The notes under the pieces: generated by a model
The model's input: only the letters and a program-made list of their open reading frames with translations
The model's database searches: none
What the model was told of the DNA's origin: nothing
Origin: an uncultured Eubacteriales bacterium
Lineage (GTDB): Bacteria > Bacillota > Clostridia > Oscillospirales > Acutalibacteraceae
DNA: 33,220 bases
Reading direction: 5' to 3'
NCBI GenBank assembly: GCA_934636435.1
Contig: CAKUAQ010000023.1
Coordinates: 1 to 33,220 of the forward strand
Shown: piece after piece, positions 24,627 to 32,275 of the stretch
Position numbering within the stretch: the stretch's first letter is position 1
Layout of the letters: every line of letters starts with the position of its first letter
Made by a program: the position numbers and the translations under genes

Positions 24627-24655
24627 TTGCATTTTTTCCGGCTTTCTGGTATACT
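24627..24655 (+). promoter_or_regulatory. Sigma-A promoter of the histidine-phosphatase gene
   Basis: TTGCAT (24627-24632), a 17-bp spacer ending TGG, and TATACT (24650-24655). It lies 80 nt after divIB, which separates this gene from the dcw transcript. Confidence 0.8.
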
Positions 24656-24685
24656 ACCTGCGAAGAATCCACGGAGGTATATGCC

Positions 24686-25411
24686 ATGCGTTTACTGATC
24701 ATTCGTCACGGAGATCCGGATTATGTCGCCGATTCGCTGACCGAAAAGGGCTGGCGGGAGGCCAGGCTGCTGAAAGACCGGTTGGTGCGGGAGGATATCA
24801 CCGCCTTTTATTGCTCGCCGCTGGGACGGGCGCAGGCCACGGCCCGCCCCACGCTGGAGGCGCTGGGACGGACGGCGGAGACCTGCGATTGGCTGCGGGA
24901 ATTCCCCGCACAGATCCTTGATCCCCGGACCGGTGCGCCCAGAGGCTGCTGGGATCTGATGCCGGCCCTGGTGGATAGCCAGCCCGCCCTGCTGGATCGG
25001 CAGCGGTGGCTGGACACCCCGCTGTATCGCTCCGGCAATGCGGCGGAGACCTATGAGACGGTATGCCGCGGGCTGGACGGTCTGCTGGCGCGGCACGGCT
25101 ATGTGCATGAGGGGTATACCTTCCGGGCGGAGCATGCCAATACCGATACGGTGGCGCTGTTCTGCCATTTCGGCGTGGAATGCGTGCTGTTGTCCCATCT
25201 GTTGGGTATCTCGCCGGTGGCACTGTGGCAGGGATTCGTGGCGCTGACCTCCTCGGTGACGACCCTGTATACCGAGGAGCGGGAGCAGGGGATCGCCTCT
25301 TGGCGGTGCTGCGGTTTCGGAGATATATCCCACCTGTATGCCGGAGCGGAGCCGCCCTCCTTCCAGGCGCGGTTTTGCGAGACGTACGATAATATGGAGC
25401 AGCGGCATTAG
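24686..25411 (+). CDS. Histidine phosphatase family protein
   Basis: A 241-aa protein starting MRLLIIRHGD, the RHG motif (residues 7-9) that holds the phosphorylated histidine. YCSPLGRAQATARPT is the second conserved block and FCHFGVECVLL carries the second catalytic histidine. The family includes phosphoglycerate mutases and many phosphatases of small metabolites; this one belongs to the broad cytosolic phosphatase group and its substrate cannot be read. GGAGG lies eight bases before the ATG. It is monocistronic by its own promoter. Confidence 0.85.
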   Translation: MRLLIIRHGDPDYVADSLTEKGWREARLLKDRLVREDITAFYCSPLGRAQATARPTLEALGRTAETCDWLREFPAQILDPRTGAPRGCWDLMPALVDSQPALLDRQRWLDTPLYRSGNAAETYETVCRGLDGLLARHGYVHEGYTFRAEHANTDTVALFCHFGVECVLLSHLLGISPVALWQGFVALTSSVTTLYTEEREQGIASWRCCGFGDISHLYAGAEPPSFQARFCETYDNMEQRH

Positions 25412-25431
25412 ACATTCGCCGGGAACAGATG

Positions 25432-25470
25432 CCGGGGTGTGGCATATGGTATGCGCCCGGTGTGTTTTTT
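25432..25470 (+). terminator. Possible terminator after the histidine-phosphatase gene
   Basis: CCGGG (25432-25436) pairs with CCCGG (25456-25460) around an inner GCATA-TGG-TATGC stem, followed by TGTG and six T residues. The stem has an internal loop, so the call is moderate. Confidence 0.42.
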
Positions 25471-25551
25471 CGGCGCGTCCGCGCTGCTTCGGATGCGGGG
25501 AGGACGACCGCCGATCCGCTGCGGCGCGGGACCGTGCAGCGGAAAATTTTC

Positions 25552-25580
25552 TTGACAATCCCGGTGGTTTATGGTATAGT
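25552..25580 (+). promoter_or_regulatory. Promoter of tRNA-Gln
   Basis: Perfect TTGACA (25552-25557), a 17-bp spacer ending TGG, and TATAGT (25575-25580), 13 nt before the tRNA. Confidence 0.9.
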
Positions 25581-25593
25581 CTCTACGGCACAT

Positions 25594-25667
25594 TGGGCTG
25601 TAGTCTAGCGGTAGGACACGTGACTTTGACTCACGCCGTGGTGGTTCAACTCCACCCAGCCCAGCCA
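25594..25667 (+). tRNA. tRNA-Gln(TTG)
   Basis: A 74-nt tRNA with encoded CCA (25665-25667). The acceptor stem TGGGCTG/CAGCCCA is perfect. The anticodon stem CGTGA/TCACG closes the loop CTTTGAC, with anticodon TTG at 25626-25628 reading CAA and CAG. The T arm is GTGG-TTCAACT-CCAC. It is a single tRNA with its own promoter and terminator, and the DNA after it is accessory and AT-rich, consistent with use as an integration site. Confidence 0.97.
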
Positions 25668-25671
25668 TATG

Positions 25672-25720
25672 AAAACACCATTGAAATCTGAACCCTTAAG
25701 TTCAAGTTCAATGGTGTTTT
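25672..25720 (+). terminator. Terminator after tRNA-Gln
   Basis: A 14-bp stem AAAACACCATTGAA (25672-25685) with its complement (25707-25720), a smaller inner stem TGAAC/GTTCA, and a T-rich tail TTTTTTATTAT. Confidence 0.88.
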
Positions 25721-25852
25721 TTATTATAAAATCCAGTGTTTATGCGGCTTTTCGGAGCCGCAATTTCTTTTGGCCTGTTGGACTTAAAACAGAAAATTGC
25801 AAATTTATAGGCCGAATTACCGAAAACAAACCTTTACGAACTCCCAAGTCTA

Positions 25853-26063
25853 TTAGTGCGTGTCCTGTAATTCCGCATTTTTCAAGGTATATTCTTCTTC
25901 CTTTTGCTGCGGTGTCTTGTAATGCAATTTTTTGTGTGGGCGCTTGGTATTGTAGAAATCTATGTAATTATCGACTGCTTTATAAAAATCAGCCTCCGAG
26001 CGATACTTCGTTCTATACAGTTCCTCACGCTTAAATGAAGAAAAGAAAGATTCCATTAAAGAA
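25853..26063 (-). pseudogene. IS3-family transposase (OrfB) C-terminal remnant
   Basis: The minus strand encodes the end of an IS3-type integrase core: ESFFSSFKREELY, then FYKAVDNYIDFYNTKRPHKK and LHYKTPQQKEEEYTLKN. In complete transposases this is the last part of the DDE domain (rve_3), including its final conserved Glu. Everything upstream is missing: at about 26063 the similarity stops, just before the sigma-like gene. The stretch from the tRNA terminator to 25852 has no recognised gene; the other IS end was not identified. It is AT-rich like the gene beside it. Confidence 0.85.
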
Positions 26064-26135
26064 ACCATCTTAACCGTTTTATCTTTCCAACGACTATATG
26101 TATGAAGGCGCCTGAAAACGGAAATGGAGAAACAA

Positions 26136-27710
26136 ATGGATAGTATAAAGCTTGAACAACTAATAACGGAGAATATGAAGTCGATATTTGGCTTTGCATT
26201 GACAAGACTCGGAAATGTAGCAGAAGCAGAATGGCTTGCGAGTGATATTCTTTATGCAATAGTCAGATCAGCTCCAAACCTAAAAGATGAGGAACGTTTT
26301 TACGGTTTTATGTGGAAAATTGCGGAGAATGTTTATATGGACTATCTTCGTAAAAAGTCAAAAGACACAAATCGTACAACGGAGCTCGACGAAAATATTG
26401 CCGACGAATCTGAGTCTGTGTTAGAGGAGATTGTCAAAAAAGAAGAACTAAATCTTCTTCGGCACGAACTCTCATTGTTGTCAAAGCAATACCGTGAGAC
26501 AACTGTTTTATACTATATTGAAAATCTCTCCTGTTCCGAAGTAGCGAAAAAATTACAGATCAGCACGGAAATGGTAAAGTACTATTTGTTCCGTGCAAGA
26601 AAGATTATCAGAGAGGGTATGAATATGGAAAGACTATATGGAGAAAAGAGCTATAGCCCCAATATTTTTGAGATTGATTTTTGGGGAACAAAAGCAGGAG
26701 ATGATCGCGAATACCGTGATTTCCAAAGAAGAAAGATCAAAGGGAATATTTTACTCGCGGCATATTACAGCCCAGTAACTATACAGGAAATCAGTATAGA
26801 GCTTGGGGTTGCGCTCCCTTACCTTGAGGACGAGATCAAATTGCTCGTTGACCGTCAGTATCTTGTTTGCAACAATGGAAAGTATCTGACGAACATTCCG
26901 ATTTTTACGCTTGATTGCACAAAAACGATTGATGGAAAACTGAAAGAACTTACCCAGGAAAGCGCACAAAAGTTTATTGCTGTCGCTGATGAGTTCGATG
27001 CTCGCTTTGGAAACCGATTTGCAAACGCCAATCTCGCGCATTGGCAAAAGCTTCTTTTGTGCTTACATTATTCATTGATTGATACCGAAAACGATCTTGA
27101 AAGGAATTACGGAGAATTGCCCAAAGACGGACCGTATTCACTTGTAAACGGTGGTGGCGGACACGGTATTATTTGGGGCAGAAGTAACGAGAATGTTATT
27201 GGAGATAAATTACCAAGAGGTATTCAAGGTATTTACAATGGTTGCCCGGCAAGTGATGGACGCGGAAGTGTTATCGCCATGAATTTCAGACAAACACTAA
27301 ATGCACAGCACTTCGAAGGACAAATGACCGATCCCATAGTTTGCACAGCTGTTGATTGCTTTGAGTATTTGCCGAAGGATTGGCAAAAAGTACTGAATGA
27401 TCTTCATTATGCTAAGGACGGCAAGGCTAATTTTGCTGTTTGGTCGAATGAGGAATACGATGAACTTCAGCAGATGCTGCAAGAGTGCATCACTATTGTT
27501 TCGGACTTGAACCGAAAGACTGCCGAGCTTGCCGCAAATATTACCGCGAATCTTGCTCCTTCTCATATCCGTAAAAACGCAGAATATGTTGGCGCATTTG
27601 TTTATCGCTTCTATTCGATAGACAAGTTAGTGAGTAAGTTGTTTGGAATGGATTGGGTAAAAGCGGTTGAAGATAATGAAAAACCCGCTGTTTGTGTTAT
27701 AAAGAATTAA
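26136..27710 (+). CDS. Sigma-70-like regulator with winged helix and large C-terminal region
   Basis: A 524-aa protein. Residues about 15-75 look like sigma region 2 (LTRLGNVAEAEWLASDILYA, YGFMWKIAENVYMDYLRKK) and 107-160 like region 4 (ELSLLSKQYRETTVLYYIEN, LSCSEVAKKLQIS). About 203-256 is a winged-helix-like segment (SPVTIQEISIELGVALPYLE, then KLLVDRQYLVCNNGKYL). The remaining 270 residues resemble no family I can name and hold a Gly-rich patch NGGGGHGIIWGRSNENVIG and several cysteines. ECF sigma factors are about 160-200 aa, so this is more than twice as long. GGAG lies six bases before ATG 26136; 26124 is an alternative start. Codon use is AT-rich, unlike the dcw genes, so it is probably acquired. 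No anti-sigma factor or transporter is beside it; an IS21-like end lies downstream. Confidence 0.72.
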   Translation: MDSIKLEQLITENMKSIFGFALTRLGNVAEAEWLASDILYAIVRSAPNLKDEERFYGFMWKIAENVYMDYLRKKSKDTNRTTELDENIADESESVLEEIVKKEELNLLRHELSLLSKQYRETTVLYYIENLSCSEVAKKLQISTEMVKYYLFRARKIIREGMNMERLYGEKSYSPNIFEIDFWGTKAGDDREYRDFQRRKIKGNILLAAYYSPVTIQEISIELGVALPYLEDEIKLLVDRQYLVCNNGKYLTNIPIFTLDCTKTIDGKLKELTQESAQKFIAVADEFDARFGNRFANANLAHWQKLLLCLHYSLIDTENDLERNYGELPKDGPYSLVNGGGGHGIIWGRSNENVIGDKLPRGIQGIYNGCPASDGRGSVIAMNFRQTLNAQHFEGQMTDPIVCTAVDCFEYLPKDWQKVLNDLHYAKDGKANFAVWSNEEYDELQQMLQECITIVSDLNRKTAELAANITANLAPSHIRKNAEYVGAFVYRFYSIDKLVSKLFGMDWVKAVEDNEKPAVCVIKN

Positions 27711-27848
27711 ACAAATTTACTCGTAATGACTTGCGATAGTATTACATAGGCTTCGTTACAAGCATGGCGTTAAAAGTCCGGTAGAACGCGGAACCTTTTA
27801 ACTCCCATCATCGCCAAGGGGATAGTCTACCCTCTGCAAAATCTGCGT

Positions 27849-27895
27849 GCATCTAAATTGGCCACACACGGTTTTGCATCTAAATCGGACACACA
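27849..27895. repeat. IS21-like terminal repeats
   Basis: Two copies of GCATCTAAATYGGMCACACA, at 27849-27868 and 27876-27895, 18 of 20 bases identical with a 27-bp period. Tandem repeats near the end, reading TGTGTSSSNATTTAGATGC on the other strand, are typical of IS21-family termini. No istA or istB gene is present in the flanking DNA, so this is an orphan or solo end. Confidence 0.6.
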
Positions 27896-27903
27896 TCACA
27901 GGG

Positions 27904-27933
27904 AAAAGGACTTAGCGTACGCTAAGTCCTTTT
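27904..27933. terminator. Perfect 30-bp palindrome, bidirectional terminator-like
   Basis: A perfect palindrome with 15-nt arms centred on AGCGTACGCT and flanked by A4 on the left and T5 on the right. It can terminate transcription on either strand and lies just inside the IS21-like end. Confidence 0.65.
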
Positions 27934-27979
27934 TCAGTGGAATTTGCCGTAAGAAGGAATGCTTCATGCTTCGTCGGGA

Positions 27980-28010
27980 TCGTTCCATATCGCACAGCGA
28001 TATGGAACGA
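27980..28010. repeat. 14-bp perfect inverted repeat
   Basis: TCGTTCCATATCGC (27980-27993), a 3-nt loop ACA, and its exact complement (27997-28010). It has no T-tract and no gene context. The surrounding region 27711-28325 contains no convincing gene. Confidence 0.6.
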
Positions 28011-28161
28011 ATCAATAACAGCTCCTGTGTTCAAATGCAGACAGCAAAAACGGAAAACGTCTCTATGGCCTTGCCTTGACAGAAAAATTGAGATGATCCG
28101 TTTGCATCCTTTCAGGTGCAGGCCCATAAGCGCAAACCGTTCCTGCTGTTCCGGAGATACA

Positions 28162-28197
28162 AAAACCGGCAGACCTCTGACGAGATCTGCCGGTTTT
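28162..28197. terminator. Bidirectional terminator-like hairpin
   Basis: AAAACCGGCAGA (28162-28173) pairs with TCTGCCGGTTTT (28186-28197), with an inner CTC-TGAC-GAG. The A and T runs on either side allow termination in both directions. Confidence 0.7.
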
Positions 28198-28325
28198 ACC
28201 GTTTTGCGGTTTCTCACGGCGCTTTCTGGCGGTCATCGGGGCTTTTTCGGAGTTTTGGCAATGCCGGGCGTGGCTTCCCCGTGCTTCGGGTACAATAGTA
28301 AAAAACACACGGAGGGAAAACACCT

Positions 28326-28689
28326 GTGAACGAACACTGTGTGACACCGGCGGCCATCGCCGCCCATCGGCAGCATCTGCTTCTGGAGGAACGGAGCGGG
28401 GCGACGGTCGAGAAGTATCTGCGGAGCGCGGCGGCCTTTGCGGCGTATATGCAGATGGGCGCTGTCACCAGGGAGACCGCCATTGCCTACAAAGCGGAGC
28501 TGCAGGCCCGCTATGCCGCCCGCAGCATCAATTCCATGCTGGCGGGACTCAACGGGCTGTTCAGCTTTCCGGGGTGGCACGAATGAAAGGTGAAAACGCT
28601 GAAATGACAGCAGCCGGTGTTCTGCCCGGAGGAAAAGGAACTGACACGGGCAGAATATGCCCGGCTGTGCCGAACGGCGGAGCGACAGA
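28326..28689 (+). pseudogene. Tyrosine recombinase/integrase remnant with two in-frame TGA codons
   Basis: The GTG at 28326 with GGAGGG upstream starts the N-terminal core-binding (SAM-like) domain: ATVEKYLRSAAAFAAYM, SINSMLAGLNGLFSFPGWHE. A TGA at 28584-28586 and a second at 28605-28607 interrupt it, but the same frame continues with the expected sequence VFCPEEKELTRAEYARLCRT. After about 28689 the similarity is lost and the catalytic domain (R-H-R-Y) is absent. Family role: site-specific integration of mobile elements. It is decayed and cannot work as a recombinase. The following stretch to 28950 has no recognised gene. Confidence 0.82.
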
Positions 28690-28950
28690 TGCGCTCAATG
28701 CAACAGAATGTGGATTCTGCTGCGGCGGATGAATGGCGGTGGGGCACCTTGCGTGTATCGCTGTCGGTACACCGGGAAAAGCGGGCGGTCTTGCCCCGGA
28801 ATACGGTTCGGTTCTGTCGAATCGCCCCATGGTCTGATGGGGGCGGGGCTGTCCACACCAAGGAAAAAGCATTCGCTTAACTATTGGGTATTTTTACCAA
28901 TTTTGCGCCGTTCAGACCGGAAAAATGTCTGGTGAAAATGCGAATGGATA

Positions 28951-28979
28951 TTGCAATTTCATTTATTAAGTGATAAAAT
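28951..28979 (+). promoter_or_regulatory. Promoter of the TetR/TasA-like locus
   Basis: TTGCAA (28951-28956), a 17-bp spacer ending TGA (extended -10), and TAAAAT (28974-28979). The leader to the TetR gene is about 135 nt and GC-rich with possible hairpins. Confidence 0.75.
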
Positions 28980-29123
28980 GTATATGCTTACCGGGTGGAG
29001 TGGCGCGCGCGGCGGGAAACGCCGGGCGAAGGCCGCCGCCGGGAGCCCGCGATTGTGCCGAGAATAAGCAGGCACTATTTCGGGATCGACATAAGCAAAC
29101 ACTTTTTAAGGAGATGTAAAACC

Positions 29124-29738
29124 ATGCTTCCGCAAGAAGTAAGAAACCGGGCCGTGCAGCGGGAGCTGATTAACGGGGCGATGAAAACCGTTGCGGCGAT
29201 GGGGCTTGAAAACACCACGACCAGCGCCATTTGTAAAAAGAGCGGTATCAACGTTGCGTACATCTATCATTTCTTCGAGAGCAAAGAGGATCTGATCGCG
29301 GCGGCTTTCGCAGTGGCCGATGAAGAATTTCTGGATGTGATCCTGAAGAACTTTACGGTATTGCACTATGAGAGCATTGATTATGAGTCCCGCTGCCGTG
29401 TGCTGTTTATGAAATGCTGGGATTATCTGATGGCGCATCCGGACGAGCTGACATTCTATGTCCGCTATTATTATTCGGCGTCCTTCCAGCGGTATGCCAG
29501 CCGGGAACACATGGAGCGGTATCGGGGGCTGCTGGAACAGATGGAAACGGCATTTCCGAAAACGACGGATGTGCGCACGGTGATGCACCATATTTTCGAC
29601 ACTCTGCTGGGTGAAGCCATGAAGCAGATAAACGATCCCCAAAAGGACAGCAGTGTGGCGGCGGCCCTCAGTTTCCGGCTGATTTTCAGCGTGGTCAGAA
29701 GCTATGTCCGGCAGGACAAGCTGGAGGAACAACGATAA
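29124..29738 (+). CDS. TetR/AcrR-family transcriptional regulator
   Basis: A 204-aa protein. The N-terminal helix-turn-helix is at about 28-62 (LENTTTSAICKKSGINVAYIYHFFESKEDLIA), and the remaining helices form the variable ligand domain. AAGGAG lies before the ATG at 29124. It is the first gene of the locus; the next gene starts 28 nt later on the same strand, so it is probably co-transcribed with, and regulates, the surface-protein genes behind it. The ligand is unknown. Confidence 0.88.
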   Translation: MLPQEVRNRAVQRELINGAMKTVAAMGLENTTTSAICKKSGINVAYIYHFFESKEDLIAAAFAVADEEFLDVILKNFTVLHYESIDYESRCRVLFMKCWDYLMAHPDELTFYVRYYYSASFQRYASREHMERYRGLLEQMETAFPKTTDVRTVMHHIFDTLLGEAMKQINDPQKDSSVAAALSFRLIFSVVRSYVRQDKLEEQR

Positions 29739-29766
29739 GAACCGTTTTGGAAGGGAGTTAATTTGG

Positions 29767-30546
29767 GTGGAGCAAAAAAAGAAAGTCAAGATCGTCATTA
29801 TAGTGTTGGCTGTGCTGCTGGGCATCAGCCTGTTGGCGCTGGGCGGGACACTCCTGTATAACCGGCTGACCAACAGCACGCCGGCTACCGTTACGGTGCC
29901 GGACAACCTCATCACGCCGGATGCGGACAGCTCCGACAGCGGCGATGGGACGGGCAGCTCCGGCGAGGACGCGGCCCCCGGCGCACAGGGGACGGCTGCG
30001 GCCGCCAAAAAGGCGGCCACCATCGAGCTGTACAACAAGCAGCCGGAGGAGAATACGCCGTTTCAGGTCGGCAATATGTTCCCCGGCGACAGCGAGACGA
30101 AGTATTTCCGCGTGCGGGTGTCCTATCACGATAAAGTCACCGTACATTACCGCGCCACCGTGCGCCCCGGCTTTGAAAAGCTGGCCGAGATGATGCAGGT
30201 GCGGGTGAAGCTGCTCACCACGGGCGAGGTCCTGTACGACGGGTTGATGCGGGATATGCCCGAGAGTGTGACCCACGCGCTGGCATCGCCGAGAAACACC
30301 GCCGACGAGCTGTATTACGAGATCACGGCCTATCTGGATACGAGCGTCGGCAACGCGTATCAGAATAAAGATCTGATCGCCGATTTCAGATGGTGGGTAG
30401 AGGAGACCGGCAATCTGGATGACGCTCCCCGGACGGGAGATACGACCAATATCGTGCTGTGGGTGGTGCTGGCCGCCTGCTCCGGCGGCATCCTGATCCT
30501 GCTGCTGGTTACGCGCAAACGCAAGGAGGACGACAAACATGACTGA
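29767..30546 (+). CDS. TasA-like surface protein with sortase-type PRTGD tail
   Basis: A 259-aa secreted protein starting at GTG 29767, with AGGGAG nine bases upstream. Residues 8-30 are a signal or anchor segment, 36-80 a low-complexity Ser/Asp/Gly/Ala linker, and about 85-213 a beta-rich domain (MFPGDSETKYFRVRVSY, RNTADELYYEITAYL). The C-terminus has PRTGD (221-225), a membrane segment and RKRK, the layout of a cell-wall sorting signal. The phrase FPGD and the order of strands resemble TasA/BsaA-type subunits. It overlaps the next gene by 8 nt (ATGACTGA). A likely role is the wall-anchored base of a fibre; no sortase gene is seen. Confidence 0.7.
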   Translation: MEQKKKVKIVIIVLAVLLGISLLALGGTLLYNRLTNSTPATVTVPDNLITPDADSSDSGDGTGSSGEDAAPGAQGTAAAAKKAATIELYNKQPEENTPFQVGNMFPGDSETKYFRVRVSYHDKVTVHYRATVRPGFEKLAEMMQVRVKLLTTGEVLYDGLMRDMPESVTHALASPRNTADELYYEITAYLDTSVGNAYQNKDLIADFRWWVEETGNLDDAPRTGDTTNIVLWVVLAACSGGILILLLVTRKRKEDDKHD

Positions 30547-31090
30547 AACGAAAACCCAAACCGCGAAAAAGCTGACCGGCGGCATCGTCGCCATCATTGT
30601 GCTGGCGGTCTGCCTGGTGATCACCACCTTCGCGCTGGTGTACGCCTCCGTCTCGGTGGAGAACAATCTGTTCCACACGGGCACGGTCAAGATCAATCTC
30701 AATGACGGCAAGCCGGTGATTCAGGAGCACGAATTCATTTTTGAGCCCGGAATGACCGTGGTGAAGGACTTTTTCATTGAGAATGAGAGCACCTGGGATG
30801 TGTACTATCGCCTGTATTTGGACAATGTGAGCGGCGGGCTGGCCGATGTGCTGACCGTCACCATAAAGGATGGCGATAAGGTCCTCTATTCCGGCACGGC
30901 CGGCGAGCTGGCGCAGGAGAATGCCGTTGCCGCCGACGATATGCTGAGGATCGGTCAGCGCCGTAATCTGACCGCTACCTTCTATTTCCCGGCGGAGCGG
31001 GGCAACGAGACGCAGAATCTGGATCTCACCTTTACCATGTGTGCCGAGGCGACACAGACCAAGAACAATCCGAATAAGGCGTTCTCCTGA
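30539..31090 (+). CDS. TasA/CalY-like secreted protein
   Basis: A 183-aa protein. The membrane segment at about 14-36 ends in TTFALVYASVSVENNLFHTG, the pattern around SipW cleavage sites of TasA and camelysin (A-x-F/Y-x-D/S...N-x-F-x-x-G). The rest is a TasA-like beta domain with FIFEPGMTVVKDFFIENEST and DVYYRLYLDNVSGGLADVL. In Bacillus TasA and TapA form biofilm fibres after SipW processing. Its start codon lies inside the end of the previous gene, so the two are probably made together. Smaller than the large TasA-like protein downstream; it could be a minor or linker subunit. Confidence 0.8.
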   Translation: MTETKTQTAKKLTGGIVAIIVLAVCLVITTFALVYASVSVENNLFHTGTVKINLNDGKPVIQEHEFIFEPGMTVVKDFFIENESTWDVYYRLYLDNVSGGLADVLTVTIKDGDKVLYSGTAGELAQENAVAADDMLRIGQRRNLTATFYFPAERGNETQNLDLTFTMCAEATQTKNNPNKAFS

Positions 31091-31308
31091 CGGAAGAAGT
31101 GATTCCGCCGTCCGGCAACCGTATCCGGGGCGCGACCGGCTCAGCGGCAGTGACCCCGCCGCCCACGTGAACCGGGCCGATTCGATCTTCTCTAACCTCA
31201 TATATGAGCAATATCGCGCGGCACTTTGCGGTGGCTGCCGGGTGCAGTTTTCCGGGACGCCCTGTGCGGGGTGCTTCAAGTATAATAATCTGTTTAGGAA
31301 GTGAGCGA

Positions 31309-32085
31309 GTGAAAGCGTTACGTGTGATCCGCAGTGTGTTGGTATGGGTGATGGTCATTCTTGCCGCCGGAATGATGGTGTTCACCATCGTGTCGGTGTC
31401 CACCTTTGACCGCGCCGACCGCAATCTGTTCGGCTATAAGGCGTTTATCGTCCTGTCCGACTCCATGAGCAAGACCGATTTTGACGCGGGAGATCTGGTG
31501 CTGGTGAAGGAGGTTGAGCCGTCCACCCTGAAAGAGGGGGACATCATTGCCTACACCTCCCAGAACACCGCCAACTATGGGGAGACTGTCACCCACAAGA
31601 TTCGGCGGTTGACCACCGATGCCGGCGGTCAGCCGGGCTTCGTCACCTACGGTACGACCACCGACACGGACGATGAAACCGTCGTCACCTACCCGTATGT
31701 GCTGGGCAAATACCGGAGCCGTATCCCGAAGGTCGGTCGGTTCTTCCAGTTCCTCAAGACCACGCCCGGCTACATCGTGTGTATTCTGGTGCCGTTTCTG
31801 CTCCTCATTCTGTTAGAGGGCATCCGCTGCATTCGTCTGTTCCGCAAATATAAAGCTGAACAGCAGGCGGAGCTGCAAGCCGAAAGGGACAAGATCGAGG
31901 CCGACCGTGCCGAGACCCAGCGCATGATGCAGGAGCTGCTGGCGATGAAAGCCCAGATGGCACAGACCCCGCAATCGGCACAGGCTCCGCAGACTGAGCA
32001 GGCCCCGCAGGCCGTACAGCCTGCGCCGGAGGGCGGCGCGGCGACGCCGCAGGACGAAACGCCGTCCGATACCACTACGGTGTGA
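31309..32085 (+). CDS. sipW: Signal peptidase I, SipW/ER type, with coiled-coil tail
   Basis: A 258-aa protein starting at GTG 31309, with AGGA nine bases upstream. An N-terminal membrane segment (about 10-30) is followed by the catalytic serine in VLSDSM (Ser52), VKEV and GDIIAY; the base is a histidine in VTHKI (His96) rather than lysine. That marks the ER-type SipW enzymes that process TasA. A second membrane segment lies at about 155-172. The last 80 residues form a charged coiled coil (KAEQQAELQAERDKIEADRA) and a Gln/Pro/Ala-rich tail, facing the cytosol if the topology is usual. Bacillus SipW also has a C-terminal extension with a regulatory role. The 218-nt gap before it holds no supported gene. 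Confidence 0.88.
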   Translation: MKALRVIRSVLVWVMVILAAGMMVFTIVSVSTFDRADRNLFGYKAFIVLSDSMSKTDFDAGDLVLVKEVEPSTLKEGDIIAYTSQNTANYGETVTHKIRRLTTDAGGQPGFVTYGTTTDTDDETVVTYPYVLGKYRSRIPKVGRFFQFLKTTPGYIVCILVPFLLLILLEGIRCIRLFRKYKAEQQAELQAERDKIEADRAETQRMMQELLAMKAQMAQTPQSAQAPQTEQAPQAVQPAPEGGAATPQDETPSDTTTV

Positions 32086-32162
32086 CCGCGGATAGATCCG
32101 CGTTTGCATATGGCTGCCGAATCGTTCGGAATGCCGAGATCATGAGAGAAGAGGAAATCCGT

Positions 32163-32267
32163 ATGACAACCTGCACAATCGGCAATCTGCACCACGGGGG
32201 GGGGGCCAAATGCCCTCGATTAGTCATTTTGACTAACCCGCCGGGCGAAGAAAACTGGATCGTGTGA
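32163..32267 (+). CDS. Possible 34-aa leader peptide containing a 10-G tract
   Basis: The ATG at 32163 has AGAGG eight bases upstream and reads MTTCTIGNLHHGGGAKCPRL to a stop at 32265-32267. It spans a run of ten G, so slippage would change the frame. It lies between sipW and the large TasA-like gene. It could be a chance frame; the ribosome site is the main support. Confidence 0.35.
   Translation: MTTCTIGNLHHGGGAKCPRLVILTNPPGEENWIV
32196..32205. repeat. Homopolymer of ten G
   Basis: Ten consecutive G residues, the longest homopolymer noticed in the window. G tracts of this length are prone to slipped-strand change and often mark phase variation in surface loci. Confidence 0.7.
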
Positions 32268-32275
32268 TACCTCCG

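Noticed and set aside
26060..26110. Promoter TTAACC...TATATG before the sigma-like gene
   Set aside because: The spacer is 19 bp and both boxes are weak.
27909..27928. TTAGC-GTAC-GCTAA as a further iron box
   Set aside because: It is part of a longer perfect 30-bp palindrome with terminator features and lacks the outer G/C of the feo boxes.
27912..28217. 101-aa minus-strand ORF
   Set aside because: It begins by the hairpin at 28162-28197 and ends inside the palindrome at 27904-27933, so it would span two terminator-like structures; composition is not convincing.
31281..31286. TATAAT before sipW as a promoter
   Set aside because: No -35 at 16-18 bp, and transcription would start almost on the ribosome site.
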